The notes below the pieces were generated by a model. It was given only the letters and a program-made list of their open reading frames with translations. It made no database searches and had not been told where the DNA came from. From contig JARLJB010000343.1 of the NCBI GenBank assembly GCA_031291415.1, forward strand, positions 1-64,000: a stretch of DNA of 64,000 nucleotides, read 5' to 3'. Below are positions 1-8,599 of this stretch, piece by piece. The translations under genes were made by a program, and so were the position numbers. Source of the stretch: Telmatospirillum sp. (lineage in GTDB: Bacteria > Pseudomonadota > Alphaproteobacteria > Rhodospirillales > Magnetospirillaceae). How positions within the stretch are numbered: the first letter of the stretch is position 1; every line of letters starts with the position of its first letter.

Positions 1-1
1 C

Positions 2-172
2 AAAGTCATGCGCCAATTCCGCGACACCCTCATCAGCCGCGGAAAACCCAAGAAGGTCGCCATCATCGCCTGCGTCCGCAAGCTCATCACTATCCTCAAC
101 GCCCTGGTCAGGGACGCCAAGCCATGGCGGGATTTACCCGGGCGGGATTTACCCGAAGCTGCCGCTGCCTGA
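2..172 (+). mobile_element. IS110-family transposase, C-terminal end (cut by window edge)
   Basis: An open frame enters from the left edge and stops at 170-172. Its translation (RQFRDTLISRGKPKKVAI, then ACVRKLITILNALVRD) matches the C-terminal tail typical of IS110/IS116/IS902 transposases (Transposase_20 domain), which act by a DEDD/serine-type recombination mechanism. Only about 56 residues are visible, so intactness cannot be judged. The last codons hold a 15-bp tandem duplication (around 129-155, giving RDLPGRDLPE), which suggests a slipped or decayed end. Family assignment is by recall of the tail motif. Confidence 0.7.
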
Positions 173-192
173 CAAAGACAGTTGCTGAGGGG

Positions 193-216
193 GCAGTGAT
201 CGGTTCCGATCACTGC
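193..216. terminator. Perfect hairpin at the 3' end of ctaA and of the transposase remnant
   Basis: GCAGTGATCGG, a TT loop, then CCGATCACTGC form an 11-bp perfect stem. It overlaps the ctaA stop codon (210-212, minus strand) and lies 21 bp beyond the transposase stop. It could end transcription from both sides. There is no long T-run, so intrinsic termination is inferred from position and stem only. Confidence 0.5.
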
Positions 217-1313
217 AACTTGGTATAAGTCGCCGCACGGCCAGCGTCCGTAAGCCTGATGCCGTGCAATGCCCAGAGAACTGTGCTGAACAGAAGAAAA
301 GCACCGGCCTGGTGCAGGGCGGCCAAGCCGACCGGCACCAGGGACAGCAAAGTCGCGATGCCGAGGGCGGCCTGAAGAGTCGCCACCACCGGCACCACAG
401 CCAGACGCCAACCGAGCACCGGCCCCATCCCCTTGCCGAGCCCCCAGAGCCACAGACCGACGGCCCCCATCCAGACCCCGGCCGCCAGCAGCCGGTGGTC
501 GAACTGGACCAGCGCATGGTTCTCGAACATGTTGATCCAACCTGGCGACAGGTCGAATGATTCCGACGGCAACCAGGTGTCGCCCATTCGGGGAAAGCTG
601 TTGTAGATCAGACCGGCATGCAAGCCGGCAACCAGCGCGCCGGCCGCCATGGTCATCACCACCAACGCCAGCAGCAGCGAGACGGCGCGGTCAAGGTTTG
701 CCTGCCGCGCAGCACCCACCGACGCCGGCGGGCGATCGAGATGATCAAGCGCCGACCACAGCAGGGCGCCATAAATCAACAGTGCCGCCAGCAAATGCGC
801 GGCCAGCCGGTAATGGCTGACCTCGGGACGGTCGGCCAGGCCGCTGGCCACCATGAACCAGCCAAGCGCTCCCTGCGCGCCGCCCAACAGAAACAACAAG
901 ATCAGCCGCGGCAACAGGACGCGGCCGACCCGCCCTTGCGCGACGAACTGCACCAAGGGCAACAGGAAGGCGAGGCCGATCAGGCGGCCCCACAAGCGAT
1001 GAATATATTCCAGCCAGAAAATTTCTTTGAAACCGGTGAGTGTCATGCCGGCGTTGACCAGCCGGTATTGCGGCGACGCCTGATATTTGGCGAAGACGTC
1101 GGCCCAGGCGTCTTGCGAGAGCGGAGGCAACAGGGTGAAGGGCTGCCACTCGACCATCGACAACCCTGATCCGGTCAGACGGGTGAGACCGCCAAGGCAG
1201 ACCATCACCAGCACCATCGCCGCGAGAATCAGGAGCCACCAACCGACCGGACGGAACGCCTCCGCCGGATCGTCATGGGCTGCGACGCGATGCCGGATAA
1301 AGCCGAAATGCAT
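210..1313 (-). CDS. ctaA: Heme A synthase (CtaA/Cox15, type 2)
   Basis: Converts heme O to heme A in the inner membrane for aa3-type cytochrome c oxidase. The 367-aa product has about eight hydrophobic segments and the family signature GGLTRLTGSGLSMVEW near residues 41-56. The conserved histidines sit in EYIHRLWGR (His105), RLAAHL, QFDHRL and ALHQ, which in this family ligate the two hemes. It lacks the cysteine pair of Bacillus-type CtaA, fitting the alphaproteobacterial/mitochondrial type. It is divergent from the large oxidoreductase at 1422 with 108 bp between them. No cox structural genes are in the window. The start at 1313 gives the usual short cytoplasmic N-terminus. Confidence 0.93.
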   Translation of the reverse strand: MHFGFIRHRVAAHDDPAEAFRPVGWWLLILAAMVLVMVCLGGLTRLTGSGLSMVEWQPFTLLPPLSQDAWADVFAKYQASPQYRLVNAGMTLTGFKEIFWLEYIHRLWGRLIGLAFLLPLVQFVAQGRVGRVLLPRLILLFLLGGAQGALGWFMVASGLADRPEVSHYRLAAHLLAALLIYGALLWSALDHLDRPPASVGAARQANLDRAVSLLLALVVMTMAAGALVAGLHAGLIYNSFPRMGDTWLPSESFDLSPGWINMFENHALVQFDHRLLAAGVWMGAVGLWLWGLGKGMGPVLGWRLAVVPVVATLQAALGIATLLSLVPVGLAALHQAGAFLLFSTVLWALHGIRLTDAGRAATYTKLQ

Positions 1314-1421
1314 ATTGTTTCCTTCCGGGCTCTGGAAATCGGGCGGCGATGTCCCTTATAGGTAGGAAACCTTCGCGTCGATGAAATGGGGCGCGAATAG
1401 CCCTTCTTTTTATGTGAAATC

Positions 1422-4400
1422 ATGAGGATTGGTATGGGTATGGCGCTGACCGAGCCGGTGCTCGGTTTCTCCCTGAGCTTTTTTGACCTCTACAACCGCG
1501 ATGGGCTCGGGAAGGTCGATCAGGCGTTTCTCTCCTTCCTCGGTGACATCGACGCCGATCTGCAGGAACGCTTGCAGACCGCCCGCGAAACCCCACCCGA
1601 CGCCAGACAAGAGTCCGATCTGCTGGTCGAAGTGGCCCCCCATCTTGATGACTTTATCGGGCGTCTGTTCGGCATCGGCGGTGAGATCGCAGCCCTGGCT
1701 GGCCGCCAGCAGGCTCTGGCGCCGCTTTATGCCTGCAAACGCCTGTTCGTCCAGCGCCGCGCGCAAAAGGCCGTCAAGGCGGACGAAGCCGAAAACATCG
1801 ACGGACCGGCGCTGGAAAAGGATTTGTCGGAACGGTTCGGCGGAGCCTGGGATGAACTCGACTTCGCGCGCCATGTGATGACGTGGCTCGACGACGAGAC
1901 CAATCACTCCGCCGATTTGTCGCTGGCCGAACGTTACGCCGCCTGGGCCTTGTTGAGCACCGCCGGTAAGGCGCGCCACAAGAACGGCCGCCTGTTCAAG
2001 GCCCCCAGCAAACACGACCCCATGCATCTGGTGCCCCATGAAACGGTCATCGAGGCCAGCGTCCCGCGCTTTGCCTTCGCCGCCGACAAATTGCGCCATC
2101 GCGACGGCTTCGACCTGACCGATCAGGGCTGCGACCTGACAGGTGCTCTCGATGAGGTGAACTACTGCATTCTCTGCCATCACCAGGGCAAGGACAGTTG
2201 TTCCAAGGGCATGAGGGACAAGAAGACCGGAGCCTTCGCGAAGACGGCGCTCGGCGCCACGCAAACCGGTTGCCCGCTCGAAGAGCGCATCTCGGAAATG
2301 CACGAGGTCAAGGGAAAGGGATTGTCGGTGGCGGCGCTGGCTGTCGCCGTGGTCGACAATGCCATGGTGGCCGGTACCGGGCACAGGATCTGCAACGACT
2401 GCATGACGGGCTGCATCTACACCAATGGCAACAAGGACGCGGTCAACATTCCCGAGGCGGAGACCCGCACGCTGAAGGACGTCTTGGAACTCCCCTGGGG
2501 TTTCGAGATCTACAGCCTGCTGACCCGCTGGAACCCACTCAACCTGCGCCGGCCGCTACCGAAGGCTGCCAGCGGCCGTTCGGTTCTGGTGGTCGGCCTC
2601 GGTCCGGCCGGCTACACCCTGGCCCATCATTTGATGAACGACGGCCATGCCGTGGTAGCCATCGACGGCCTGAAGATCGAGCCGCTGCCTGAAAGCCTGT
2701 CGGGCGTCAAGACCTCCGGCGAGCGCGTCCCCTTCCGGGCGATCCGTGACATCGCCGAACTGACCGAAAATCTGGGCGAGCGGGTCATGGCCGGGTTTGG
2801 CGGTGTCGCCGAATACGGCATTACCGTCCGCTGGAACAAGAATTTCCTCAAGGTCATCCGTCTGCTGCTGGAACGGCGCTCTGAATTTCTGATGGCCGGC
2901 GGCATCCGCCTGGGCGGCACGCTGACCATGGATGACGCCTTCGCCATGGGCTTCGATCATATCGCGCTCTGCATGGGCGCCGGCCGGCCGACCATCATCG
3001 ACATGCCGAACAATTTGGCACACGGCGTTCGTCAGGCCTCGGACTTCCTGATGGGCCTGCAATTGACCGGCGCGGCACGGGCCGACACGCTGGCCAGTCT
3101 GCAGGTGCGCCTGCCGGTCGTGGTGATCGGCGGCGGACTGACCGCCATCGACGCCTGCACCGAGGCTTTGGCCTATTACCCCGTGCAGGTCGAGAAATTC
3201 CGCGGCCGTTACGAAACCCTGGTCGCCGAGCGAGGCGAAGAGGCCGTACGGCTGACCTATACGCCGGCCGAGGCGGCCATCGCCGACGAATATCTCGCCC
3301 ATGCCCGCGCCATCCGGGCTGAGCGTCAGGCCGCAGCGGAGCAAGGACGGGCGCCCGAGCTCGCCGCCCTGCTGCAATCCTGGGGCGGGGCCACGGTCGC
3401 CTATCGCCGCCGTCTTGTCGAAAGCCCCGCCTATCGCAACCACGAAGAAGTGGCCAAGGCCTTCGAAGAGGGAATCCATTTCGCCGAGCAAGTCACGCCG
3501 CGGGCGGTGGAGATCGACGGATATGGTCATGCCGTGGGGTTGCGCGTCAAAACCGCCGATGGTGCCGAAGCCGTTCTGCCGGCCCGGACGATCATCGTCG
3601 CCGCCGGGACGGTGCCCAACACCGTTCTGGCTCGTGAGGAAGACGGCATCGCGCTCGACGGAAAATATTTCCAGGCCGTCGACGAGGAAGGCCTGCCAGT
3701 GGCACCGGAACGCCTGACGAAACCATCGACGCCACAGGTTCTGATGAGCGTCGAGTCGCATGGCGGCCGCCGCCGGACGGTATCGTTTTTTGGCGATCTG
3801 CATCCATCCTACGCCGGCAACGTCGTCTCGGCGATGGCCAGCGCCAAGCAGGGCTATCCGGTGGTCAGCCGCATGCTGGAAAAGCTGCCCGCGCCGATTA
3901 CCACGCCAGAAGCGGTACGAGCCGGCTTCAACCAGTCATTCCGGCCGACCGTTCATCACGTGCAACGTCTGGCACCGTCGATCATCGAGGTGGTGATCAA
4001 GGCGCCGGCCGCCGCCCGGGCATTCCAGCCCGGCCAGTTCTACCGCCTGCAGAATTTCGAGACACTGGCGAAGAAGAACGGCGGCACCACCCTGGCTATG
4101 GAAGGTCTGGCGCTGACTGGCGCCTGGGTCGACAAGGAAGCAGGCCTGGTTTCGGTGATCGTCCTTGAAATGGGCGGCTCGTCCGATCTGTGCCGCATCC
4201 TGCAACCGGGCGAACCGGTAGTGCTGATGGGCCCGACCGGCGCACCGACGGAGACACCGGCCGGCGAGACCGTCCTGTTGGCCGGCGGCGGATTGGGCAA
4301 CGCCGTTCTGTTTTCGATCGGCCAGGCACTGCGCCGCGCCGGTTCGAAGGTCCTCTATTTCGCCGGCTACCGTTCGGCCGTCGATCGTTTCAAGGTCGAG

Positions 4401-4910
4401 GAAATCGAAGCGGCCGCCGACAAGGTCGTCTGGTGTGTCGACCGCGGCGACGCCTTGACCCCCGGGCGGGCGCAGGACCAGACCTTTGTCGGCAACATTG
4501 TGCAGGCCATGGTCGCTTATGCCGAGGGCCGCCTTGGTCCGATCGATATCTCGCTCCATGACGTCGACCGTATCATCGCCATCGGCTCGGACCGCATGAT
4601 GCAGGCGGTGGCGGAGGCTCGTCACGGTGTCCTTGGCCCACACTTGCGCCATGAACATCAGGCCATCGGATCGATCAATTCGCCGATGCAATGTATGATG
4701 AAGGAGATCTGCGCCCAGTGCCTGCAAAAGCAACGGGATCCGGCAACCGGCGAAGAGATCGTCGTGTTCACTTGCGCCAATCAGGATCAGCCGCTCGATC
4801 AGGTTGACTTCAAGGGGTTGAACCAGCGTCTTGGCCAGAATACCGTTCAAGAGAAGCTCACGCGTCAATGGATTGACCGCAGCCTCCGGCAACTGGCGCT
4901 GCGACAATGA
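1422..4910 (+). CDS. Nfn-like fused FAD/iron-sulfur oxidoreductase (GltD-type + PyrK/FNR-type domains)
   Basis: A single 1162-aa chain. Residues 1-240 are a domain I do not recognise. Around 246-345 is a GltD-like iron-sulfur region (CILCHHQGKDSC, GCPLEERI, ICNDCMTGC). Next comes an FAD/NAD(P) two-dinucleotide domain (VLVVGLGPAG near 388, VVVIGGGLTAID near 566). From about 845 follows a ferredoxin-reductase-like module as in PyrK/NfnA (LLAGGGLGNAVL near 951), ending in a cysteine set CMMKEICAQC plus a later CANQ suited to a 2Fe-2S cluster. This is the domain content of NfnB plus NfnA, the electron-bifurcating NADH-dependent ferredoxin:NADP oxidoreductase, in one polypeptide. The activity is inference; a plain NAD(P)H oxidoreductase is the alternative. 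ATG 1434 has a better-spaced GAGG (1424-1427) than ATG 1422, so the true start may be 12 nt downstream. Confidence 0.8.
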   Translation: MRIGMGMALTEPVLGFSLSFFDLYNRDGLGKVDQAFLSFLGDIDADLQERLQTARETPPDARQESDLLVEVAPHLDDFIGRLFGIGGEIAALAGRQQALAPLYACKRLFVQRRAQKAVKADEAENIDGPALEKDLSERFGGAWDELDFARHVMTWLDDETNHSADLSLAERYAAWALLSTAGKARHKNGRLFKAPSKHDPMHLVPHETVIEASVPRFAFAADKLRHRDGFDLTDQGCDLTGALDEVNYCILCHHQGKDSCSKGMRDKKTGAFAKTALGATQTGCPLEERISEMHEVKGKGLSVAALAVAVVDNAMVAGTGHRICNDCMTGCIYTNGNKDAVNIPEAETRTLKDVLELPWGFEIYSLLTRWNPLNLRRPLPKAASGRSVLVVGLGPAGYTLAHHLMNDGHAVVAIDGLKIEPLPESLSGVKTSGERVPFRAIRDIAELTENLGERVMAGFGGVAEYGITVRWNKNFLKVIRLLLERRSEFLMAGGIRLGGTLTMDDAFAMGFDHIALCMGAGRPTIIDMPNNLAHGVRQASDFLMGLQLTGAARADTLASLQVRLPVVVIGGGLTAIDACTEALAYYPVQVEKFRGRYETLVAERGEEAVRLTYTPAEAAIADEYLAHARAIRAERQAAAEQGRAPELAALLQSWGGATVAYRRRLVESPAYRNHEEVAKAFEEGIHFAEQVTPRAVEIDGYGHAVGLRVKTADGAEAVLPARTIIVAAGTVPNTVLAREEDGIALDGKYFQAVDEEGLPVAPERLTKPSTPQVLMSVESHGGRRRTVSFFGDLHPSYAGNVVSAMASAKQGYPVVSRMLEKLPAPITTPEAVRAGFNQSFRPTVHHVQRLAPSIIEVVIKAPAAARAFQPGQFYRLQNFETLAKKNGGTTLAMEGLALTGAWVDKEAGLVSVIVLEMGGSSDLCRILQPGEPVVLMGPTGAPTETPAGETVLLAGGGLGNAVLFSIGQALRRAGSKVLYFAGYRSAVDRFKVEEIEAAADKVVWCVDRGDALTPGRAQDQTFVGNIVQAMVAYAEGRLGPIDISLHDVDRIIAIGSDRMMQAVAEARHGVLGPHLRHEHQAIGSINSPMQCMMKEICAQCLQKQRDPATGEEIVVFTCANQDQPLDQVDFKGLNQRLGQNTVQEKLTRQWIDRSLRQLALRQ

Positions 4911-4934
4911 TTTGAAAGGGAGACCAGCCGGCGA

Positions 4935-6152
4935 ATGAGGAGCTTGGTGACCACATTGGCCGGACTCCTCCTGGCAGGCGCCCTGTTCCGCCCGGCGCTG
5001 GCGGTCGAACCGGTCAAGATCGGCGAGATAAACAGTTACGTGGCGATTCCGGCGTTTACCGTGCCTTACCGCAATGGCTGGCAGCTGGCGGTCGATGAGA
5101 TCAATAAGGCCGGCGGTGTCTTGAACGGCCGCCCGTTGGAGATCGTCTCGCGCGACGACAGCGGCCGGTTGGCACAGTCGCTGTCCATCGCCGAGGATCT
5201 TGTCGCCCATGATGGCGTCCCGGTGATCATGGGGTCGTTCCTGTCGCATATCGGACTGGGGCTTTCCGAGTTCGCCCAGCGCAAGAAGATCGTCTTTCTC
5301 GCCGTTGAACCCTTGACCGATGATCTGGTTTGGTCGAAAGGCAACCGTTACACCTTCCGCCTGCGTGCCAGTTCCTACATGCAGGCGTCGATGCTGGCCG
5401 AACGGGCAGCCACGCTGCCGGCCAAACGCTGGGCGACGGTCGCGCCCAATTACGAGTTCGGGCGCTCGATCGTCGGCAATTTCGAGACCCTTTTGAAGGC
5501 CCGCCGGCCTGACGTCAGCTTCGTCGCCGAACAGTGGCCGACACTGGGAAATCTCGACCCGGCGGTGGTTGTGCCGGCCATCGAGCAGAAGCGCCCGGAC
5601 GCCATTTTCAACGCCACATTCGGCAGCGACCTCGGCCGGCTGATCCATGAAGGCAATGCCCAGGGCCTTTTCAAAAAACGAGCTGTGGTGAGTGTGCTGA
5701 CCGGAGAGCCCGAGGTCCTGGATGTGCTGGCCGACGAAGCCCCGGAAGGCTGGATCGTCACCGGTTATCCCTGGTACGACATCAAGGCCGCCGACCATCA
5801 GACGTTTGTCGATGCCTATATGGCCGCTTACAACGAGGATCCCCGTTTGGCGGCTCTATTGGGTTATGCGGCGGTCAAGGCGCTCGCCGCGGCAATCGAA
5901 CAGGCCGGCGGAACAAATCCCGAAAAACTGATCGCCGCCTTCGAACATCTGACCTTTTCCTCGCCAATCGGACCTATTTCCTTCCGTGCCGCCGACCACC
6001 AGGCAACCATGGGAACCTGGGTGGGAACCACGGCCCTGCGCGATGGCGCCGGCGTTATGATCAACTGGGTCTATGATGACGGACAAAAATATCTTCCCGA
6101 CATGGATCTTGCCCGCAAGAAGCGTCCCGCCGATGTGGAGGGCTCGCATTAA
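4935..6152 (+). CDS. Branched-chain amino acid-type ABC substrate-binding protein (Peripla_BP_6)
   Basis: A 405-aa exported protein with a cleavable signal peptide (hydrophobic TTLAGLLLAGALF, likely cleavage after ALA near residue 23). The mature part begins VKIGEINSYVAIPAF and carries the LivJ/AmiC-like type I fold (NGWQLAVDEINKAGGVLNGR, then VSRDDSG). It should bind a small ligand such as an amino acid, amide or aromatic acid in the periplasm. It starts 24 bp after the oxidoreductase at 1422-4910 on the same strand, so the two are probably co-transcribed. No permease or ATPase genes follow. It is therefore an orphan binding protein that either shares a transporter encoded elsewhere or serves a sensory role. 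Confidence 0.85.
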   Translation: MRSLVTTLAGLLLAGALFRPALAVEPVKIGEINSYVAIPAFTVPYRNGWQLAVDEINKAGGVLNGRPLEIVSRDDSGRLAQSLSIAEDLVAHDGVPVIMGSFLSHIGLGLSEFAQRKKIVFLAVEPLTDDLVWSKGNRYTFRLRASSYMQASMLAERAATLPAKRWATVAPNYEFGRSIVGNFETLLKARRPDVSFVAEQWPTLGNLDPAVVVPAIEQKRPDAIFNATFGSDLGRLIHEGNAQGLFKKRAVVSVLTGEPEVLDVLADEAPEGWIVTGYPWYDIKAADHQTFVDAYMAAYNEDPRLAALLGYAAVKALAAAIEQAGGTNPEKLIAAFEHLTFSSPIGPISFRAADHQATMGTWVGTTALRDGAGVMINWVYDDGQKYLPDMDLARKKRPADVEGSH

Positions 6153-6277
6153 ATTAAGGTGGATTGATCATTGTGGCATAAATCATCTACGGTTGAATTT
6201 GACCACAGTAACGTGACTTTGTCCTTAACACTTGTGGCGAACATGTCTTCCAGGCTTGAGATCGGGGAGTTTTCTTG

Positions 6278-7966
6278 GTGAACGACAGCGCGGTGCGGGT
6301 CGAAGCTTTGAAGGTGGATCGGGACAGATATGTGTCTCTCGCCTTTTGCTGGGCCGATTTGCTGTTCGAAATCGACCAGACATTCAACATCGTTTTCGCC
6401 GCCGGAGCCACGCAGGCCTTTTTCGGCCGTCCGCAGGAGACCCTTGTCGGCACGAACTTCCGTGATTTGATAGCCCCTGCCGACCTCCCGCTGGTCGGAC
6501 AACTGTTCAAGCAGATCGCCCGGACCGGTCGGACCCAGGATGAATCCATCCGTGTCATCGGGGCGCAAGACAACCAGCTTTGGGTATCGCTGGCCGCTTA
6601 TTGCCTCAGTCCGCCCGATGGCAACCTGTTCGTTGGTCTGCGCAAGAGCAAACCGGTCGACAAAGCCACGGCTCTCAGTCACCCCCGCAGCGAGGGCACC
6701 AACCTCTACGACAGCAGCTCCTTTGCCGAATTGGCCGCCGATCGTCTGAAGAAGATCCAGGCGGCGGGCGAATCGGCGCAAGTGACGCTGCTGTCGATTC
6801 CAGGCATGGAAGCGCTGGAACAACGTCTTGACCTCCAAAGCAACAAGATCCTGACCCACTCGGTCGGCGAATTCCTTCGAGCGAACTCGGTTGGTGGCGA
6901 TTCGGCGGCAAAGGTCGGCACGGGCCGCTTCTCGATCCTGCACGCCAGCACCACAAAGATCGCCGAGGTGGTCGACCAGATCGAATCTCTGACCAGACGG
7001 GCGGATCCAAGCGGGCGGGGCGCCGCCGTCGAATCGGCGACCATGACCATGGACGCCGACGACATCAGCGAGGAGGACCTCGCCAAGGGCCTGGTGTATG
7101 CCTTGAACAAGTTCCGGGAAACAGGTGCCGGCGACGTCACTCTCAAGGATTTGACCGCCAACATGTCGAGCCTGGTCGGCGAAGCGGTGGTCGAGGTCAA
7201 CAAATTCAAGTCAGTGGTCTCGCAGGCCAAATTTTACGTCGCCTTGCAGCCGATCCTGCAAATCCACACGGGAGAAATCCATCATTACGAGGCTCTGTGC
7301 CGTTTCGACGCCAAGCCCGGCGAATCGCCCTTCAAGACCATCACCTTTGCCGAGGAAACCGGGCTGATCCATGATTTCGATTTCGCCATGGCGAAAAAGG
7401 TCGTTGACTGGTTGTCCAAGTTCCCGCGTAACAGCGACAAAACGCGGGTTGCCGTCAATGTGTCCGGTTTCTCGATCGGCAAGCCGGTTTACATCGATAG
7501 CTTGATGTGGCTGATCAAGGACAATCCGTGGACGCAAGGCAAGCTGATGTTCGAGATCACCGAAAGCTCGCGCATGAGCGACCTCGACACGGCCAACAAT
7601 TTCATCCAGACGCTGCGTGGCCGCGGCTATCACGTTTGCCTTGACGATTTCGGGGCCGGCGCCGCGTCCTTTCAATATCTTTCCGTGCTCGACGTCGATG
7701 TGGTGAAACTCGACGGTTCGGCGGTGAAAAATGCGCAGCGGGCCGTCAAAGGACGGGCCTTTCTGTCCGCCCTGACCGAGCTCTGCCGGCGCATGCATGT
7801 GGAAACGATCGCAGAAATGGTCGATACCGAGGAAACGCTCGAATTTTGCCGAGACTGCGGATGCAGCTATGTGCAGGGCTTCCTGTTCGGCAAGCCATCC
7901 CCTGACATCAAGGATTTTTCCCCGCTCCCGCACGGCAATTTATTCAAAAGACCGCTCAAATTGTAG
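6278..7966 (+). CDS. PAS - degenerate GGDEF - EAL signalling protein
   Basis: About 562 aa, cytoplasmic (no membrane segment seen). An N-terminal PAS domain (about 25-125: LLFEIDQTFNIVFAAG to NLFVGLRKSK) is followed by a GGDEF-fold region in which the motif position reads GTGRF, so cyclase activity is unlikely. An EAL domain covers about 320-555: YEALCRFD, AVNVSGFS, FEITESS, DDFGAGAASF, VVKLDG and QGFLFGKPSP. Most residues for c-di-GMP hydrolysis are present, but the usual AEGVE reads AEMVD and the loop DDFGTGYSSL reads DDFGAGAASF, so activity may be weak or regulatory. GTG 6278 lies 8 nt after GGGGAG (6264-6269); TTG 6275 is the in-frame alternative. Confidence 0.85.
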   Translation: MNDSAVRVEALKVDRDRYVSLAFCWADLLFEIDQTFNIVFAAGATQAFFGRPQETLVGTNFRDLIAPADLPLVGQLFKQIARTGRTQDESIRVIGAQDNQLWVSLAAYCLSPPDGNLFVGLRKSKPVDKATALSHPRSEGTNLYDSSSFAELAADRLKKIQAAGESAQVTLLSIPGMEALEQRLDLQSNKILTHSVGEFLRANSVGGDSAAKVGTGRFSILHASTTKIAEVVDQIESLTRRADPSGRGAAVESATMTMDADDISEEDLAKGLVYALNKFRETGAGDVTLKDLTANMSSLVGEAVVEVNKFKSVVSQAKFYVALQPILQIHTGEIHHYEALCRFDAKPGESPFKTITFAEETGLIHDFDFAMAKKVVDWLSKFPRNSDKTRVAVNVSGFSIGKPVYIDSLMWLIKDNPWTQGKLMFEITESSRMSDLDTANNFIQTLRGRGYHVCLDDFGAGAASFQYLSVLDVDVVKLDGSAVKNAQRAVKGRAFLSALTELCRRMHVETIAEMVDTEETLEFCRDCGCSYVQGFLFGKPSPDIKDFSPLPHGNLFKRPLKL

Positions 7967-7982
7967 GCGAAGGCATCGCATG
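7966..7982 (+). repeat. 17-nt dispersed sequence shared with 35014-35030
   Basis: GGCGAAGGCATCGCATG begins at the stop codon of the EAL gene and occurs again, identical, in the intergenic region after the fumarate-reductase-like operon. Both copies lie just 3' of operons. This is seen directly; the function is unknown. Confidence 0.5.
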
Positions 7983-8599
7983 GTCCACGAGTTCGCCGTC
8001 TGCGCGTTTCGCGTGAACCATGCCGGCTTTACCGGACGCCGGGGAGTACTCTCAAGACCTGACGACTTCGGCTCGGACTGAACGCAATGTCCCCATAGGC
8101 CGGGCGGCACGATAAGCGCCGGAGATTATCGCTTGGGGTGAAAATTCCGGTCGGGACACAAGGGAGTTCGTTGCCAAGGATGGCCTCTTTGTGACTATAA
8201 TATCACAGAGTTCCTCTTTTATCCGCAGGGTCTAACCTGTGGTTTACGCCGTCCAGAAATACACCCAAAAATAGATGTTTTATTTATCTCCGGTTTAGAA
8301 CAAATAATAAGATTATTCGCCGCAAGGAATAAGATCTAAACCAAGACGGGATAGAATAGACATTTTATCTGTGGATATTACGGAAAGCTTGGTGTTTCTG
8401 TACTTTCTGGGTAGAACTAGACACAGAACGTTCTATCGGTGGCCCAATCCTGAGATGTCGGAGCTGCAGTCAGGAAAAAACGTCACCGCAAAGCATGGCG
8501 GACCCCATCTGGATAAGATGAAGGGCGGGCTCCGTCAAAGTCCTGGTGGGCCGGGACTGAGAAAGACTATGGGGCTGAGGGAGGGGTGGGGCAGCAGGC
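7967..8599. other. 633-bp intergenic region upstream of the MocR gene
   Basis: No convincing gene. The first 120 bp remain GC-rich; from about 8190 the sequence becomes clearly AT-rich and holds the nested inverted repeat listed at 8292-8342. A GTG-initiated frame from 8371 overlaps the MocR start in another frame and has no family resemblance. The region most likely contains the promoter and leader of the MocR gene. Confidence 0.5.
8292..8342 (+). promoter_or_regulatory. Nested inverted repeat in the MocR upstream region
   Basis: Outer arms GGTTTAGA (8292-8299) and TCTAAACC (8335-8342) are perfect 8-bp complements. Inside them TTATTC (8313-8318) and GAATAA (8327-8332) form a second perfect arm pair. 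The element stands in AT-rich sequence about 260 bp before the MocR start. It could be an operator for the regulator itself or a leader RNA structure. Confidence 0.4.

Noticed and set aside
3936-5798. 620-aa minus-strand open frame across the oxidoreductase and binding-protein genes
   Set aside because: No family resemblance, and it spans two genes supported by motifs on the other strand.
8087-8170. Possible riboswitch upstream of the MocR gene
   Set aside because: AAGCG...CGCTT and GGTGAAAATTCCGG give only weak pairing, and no known riboswitch core was recognised.
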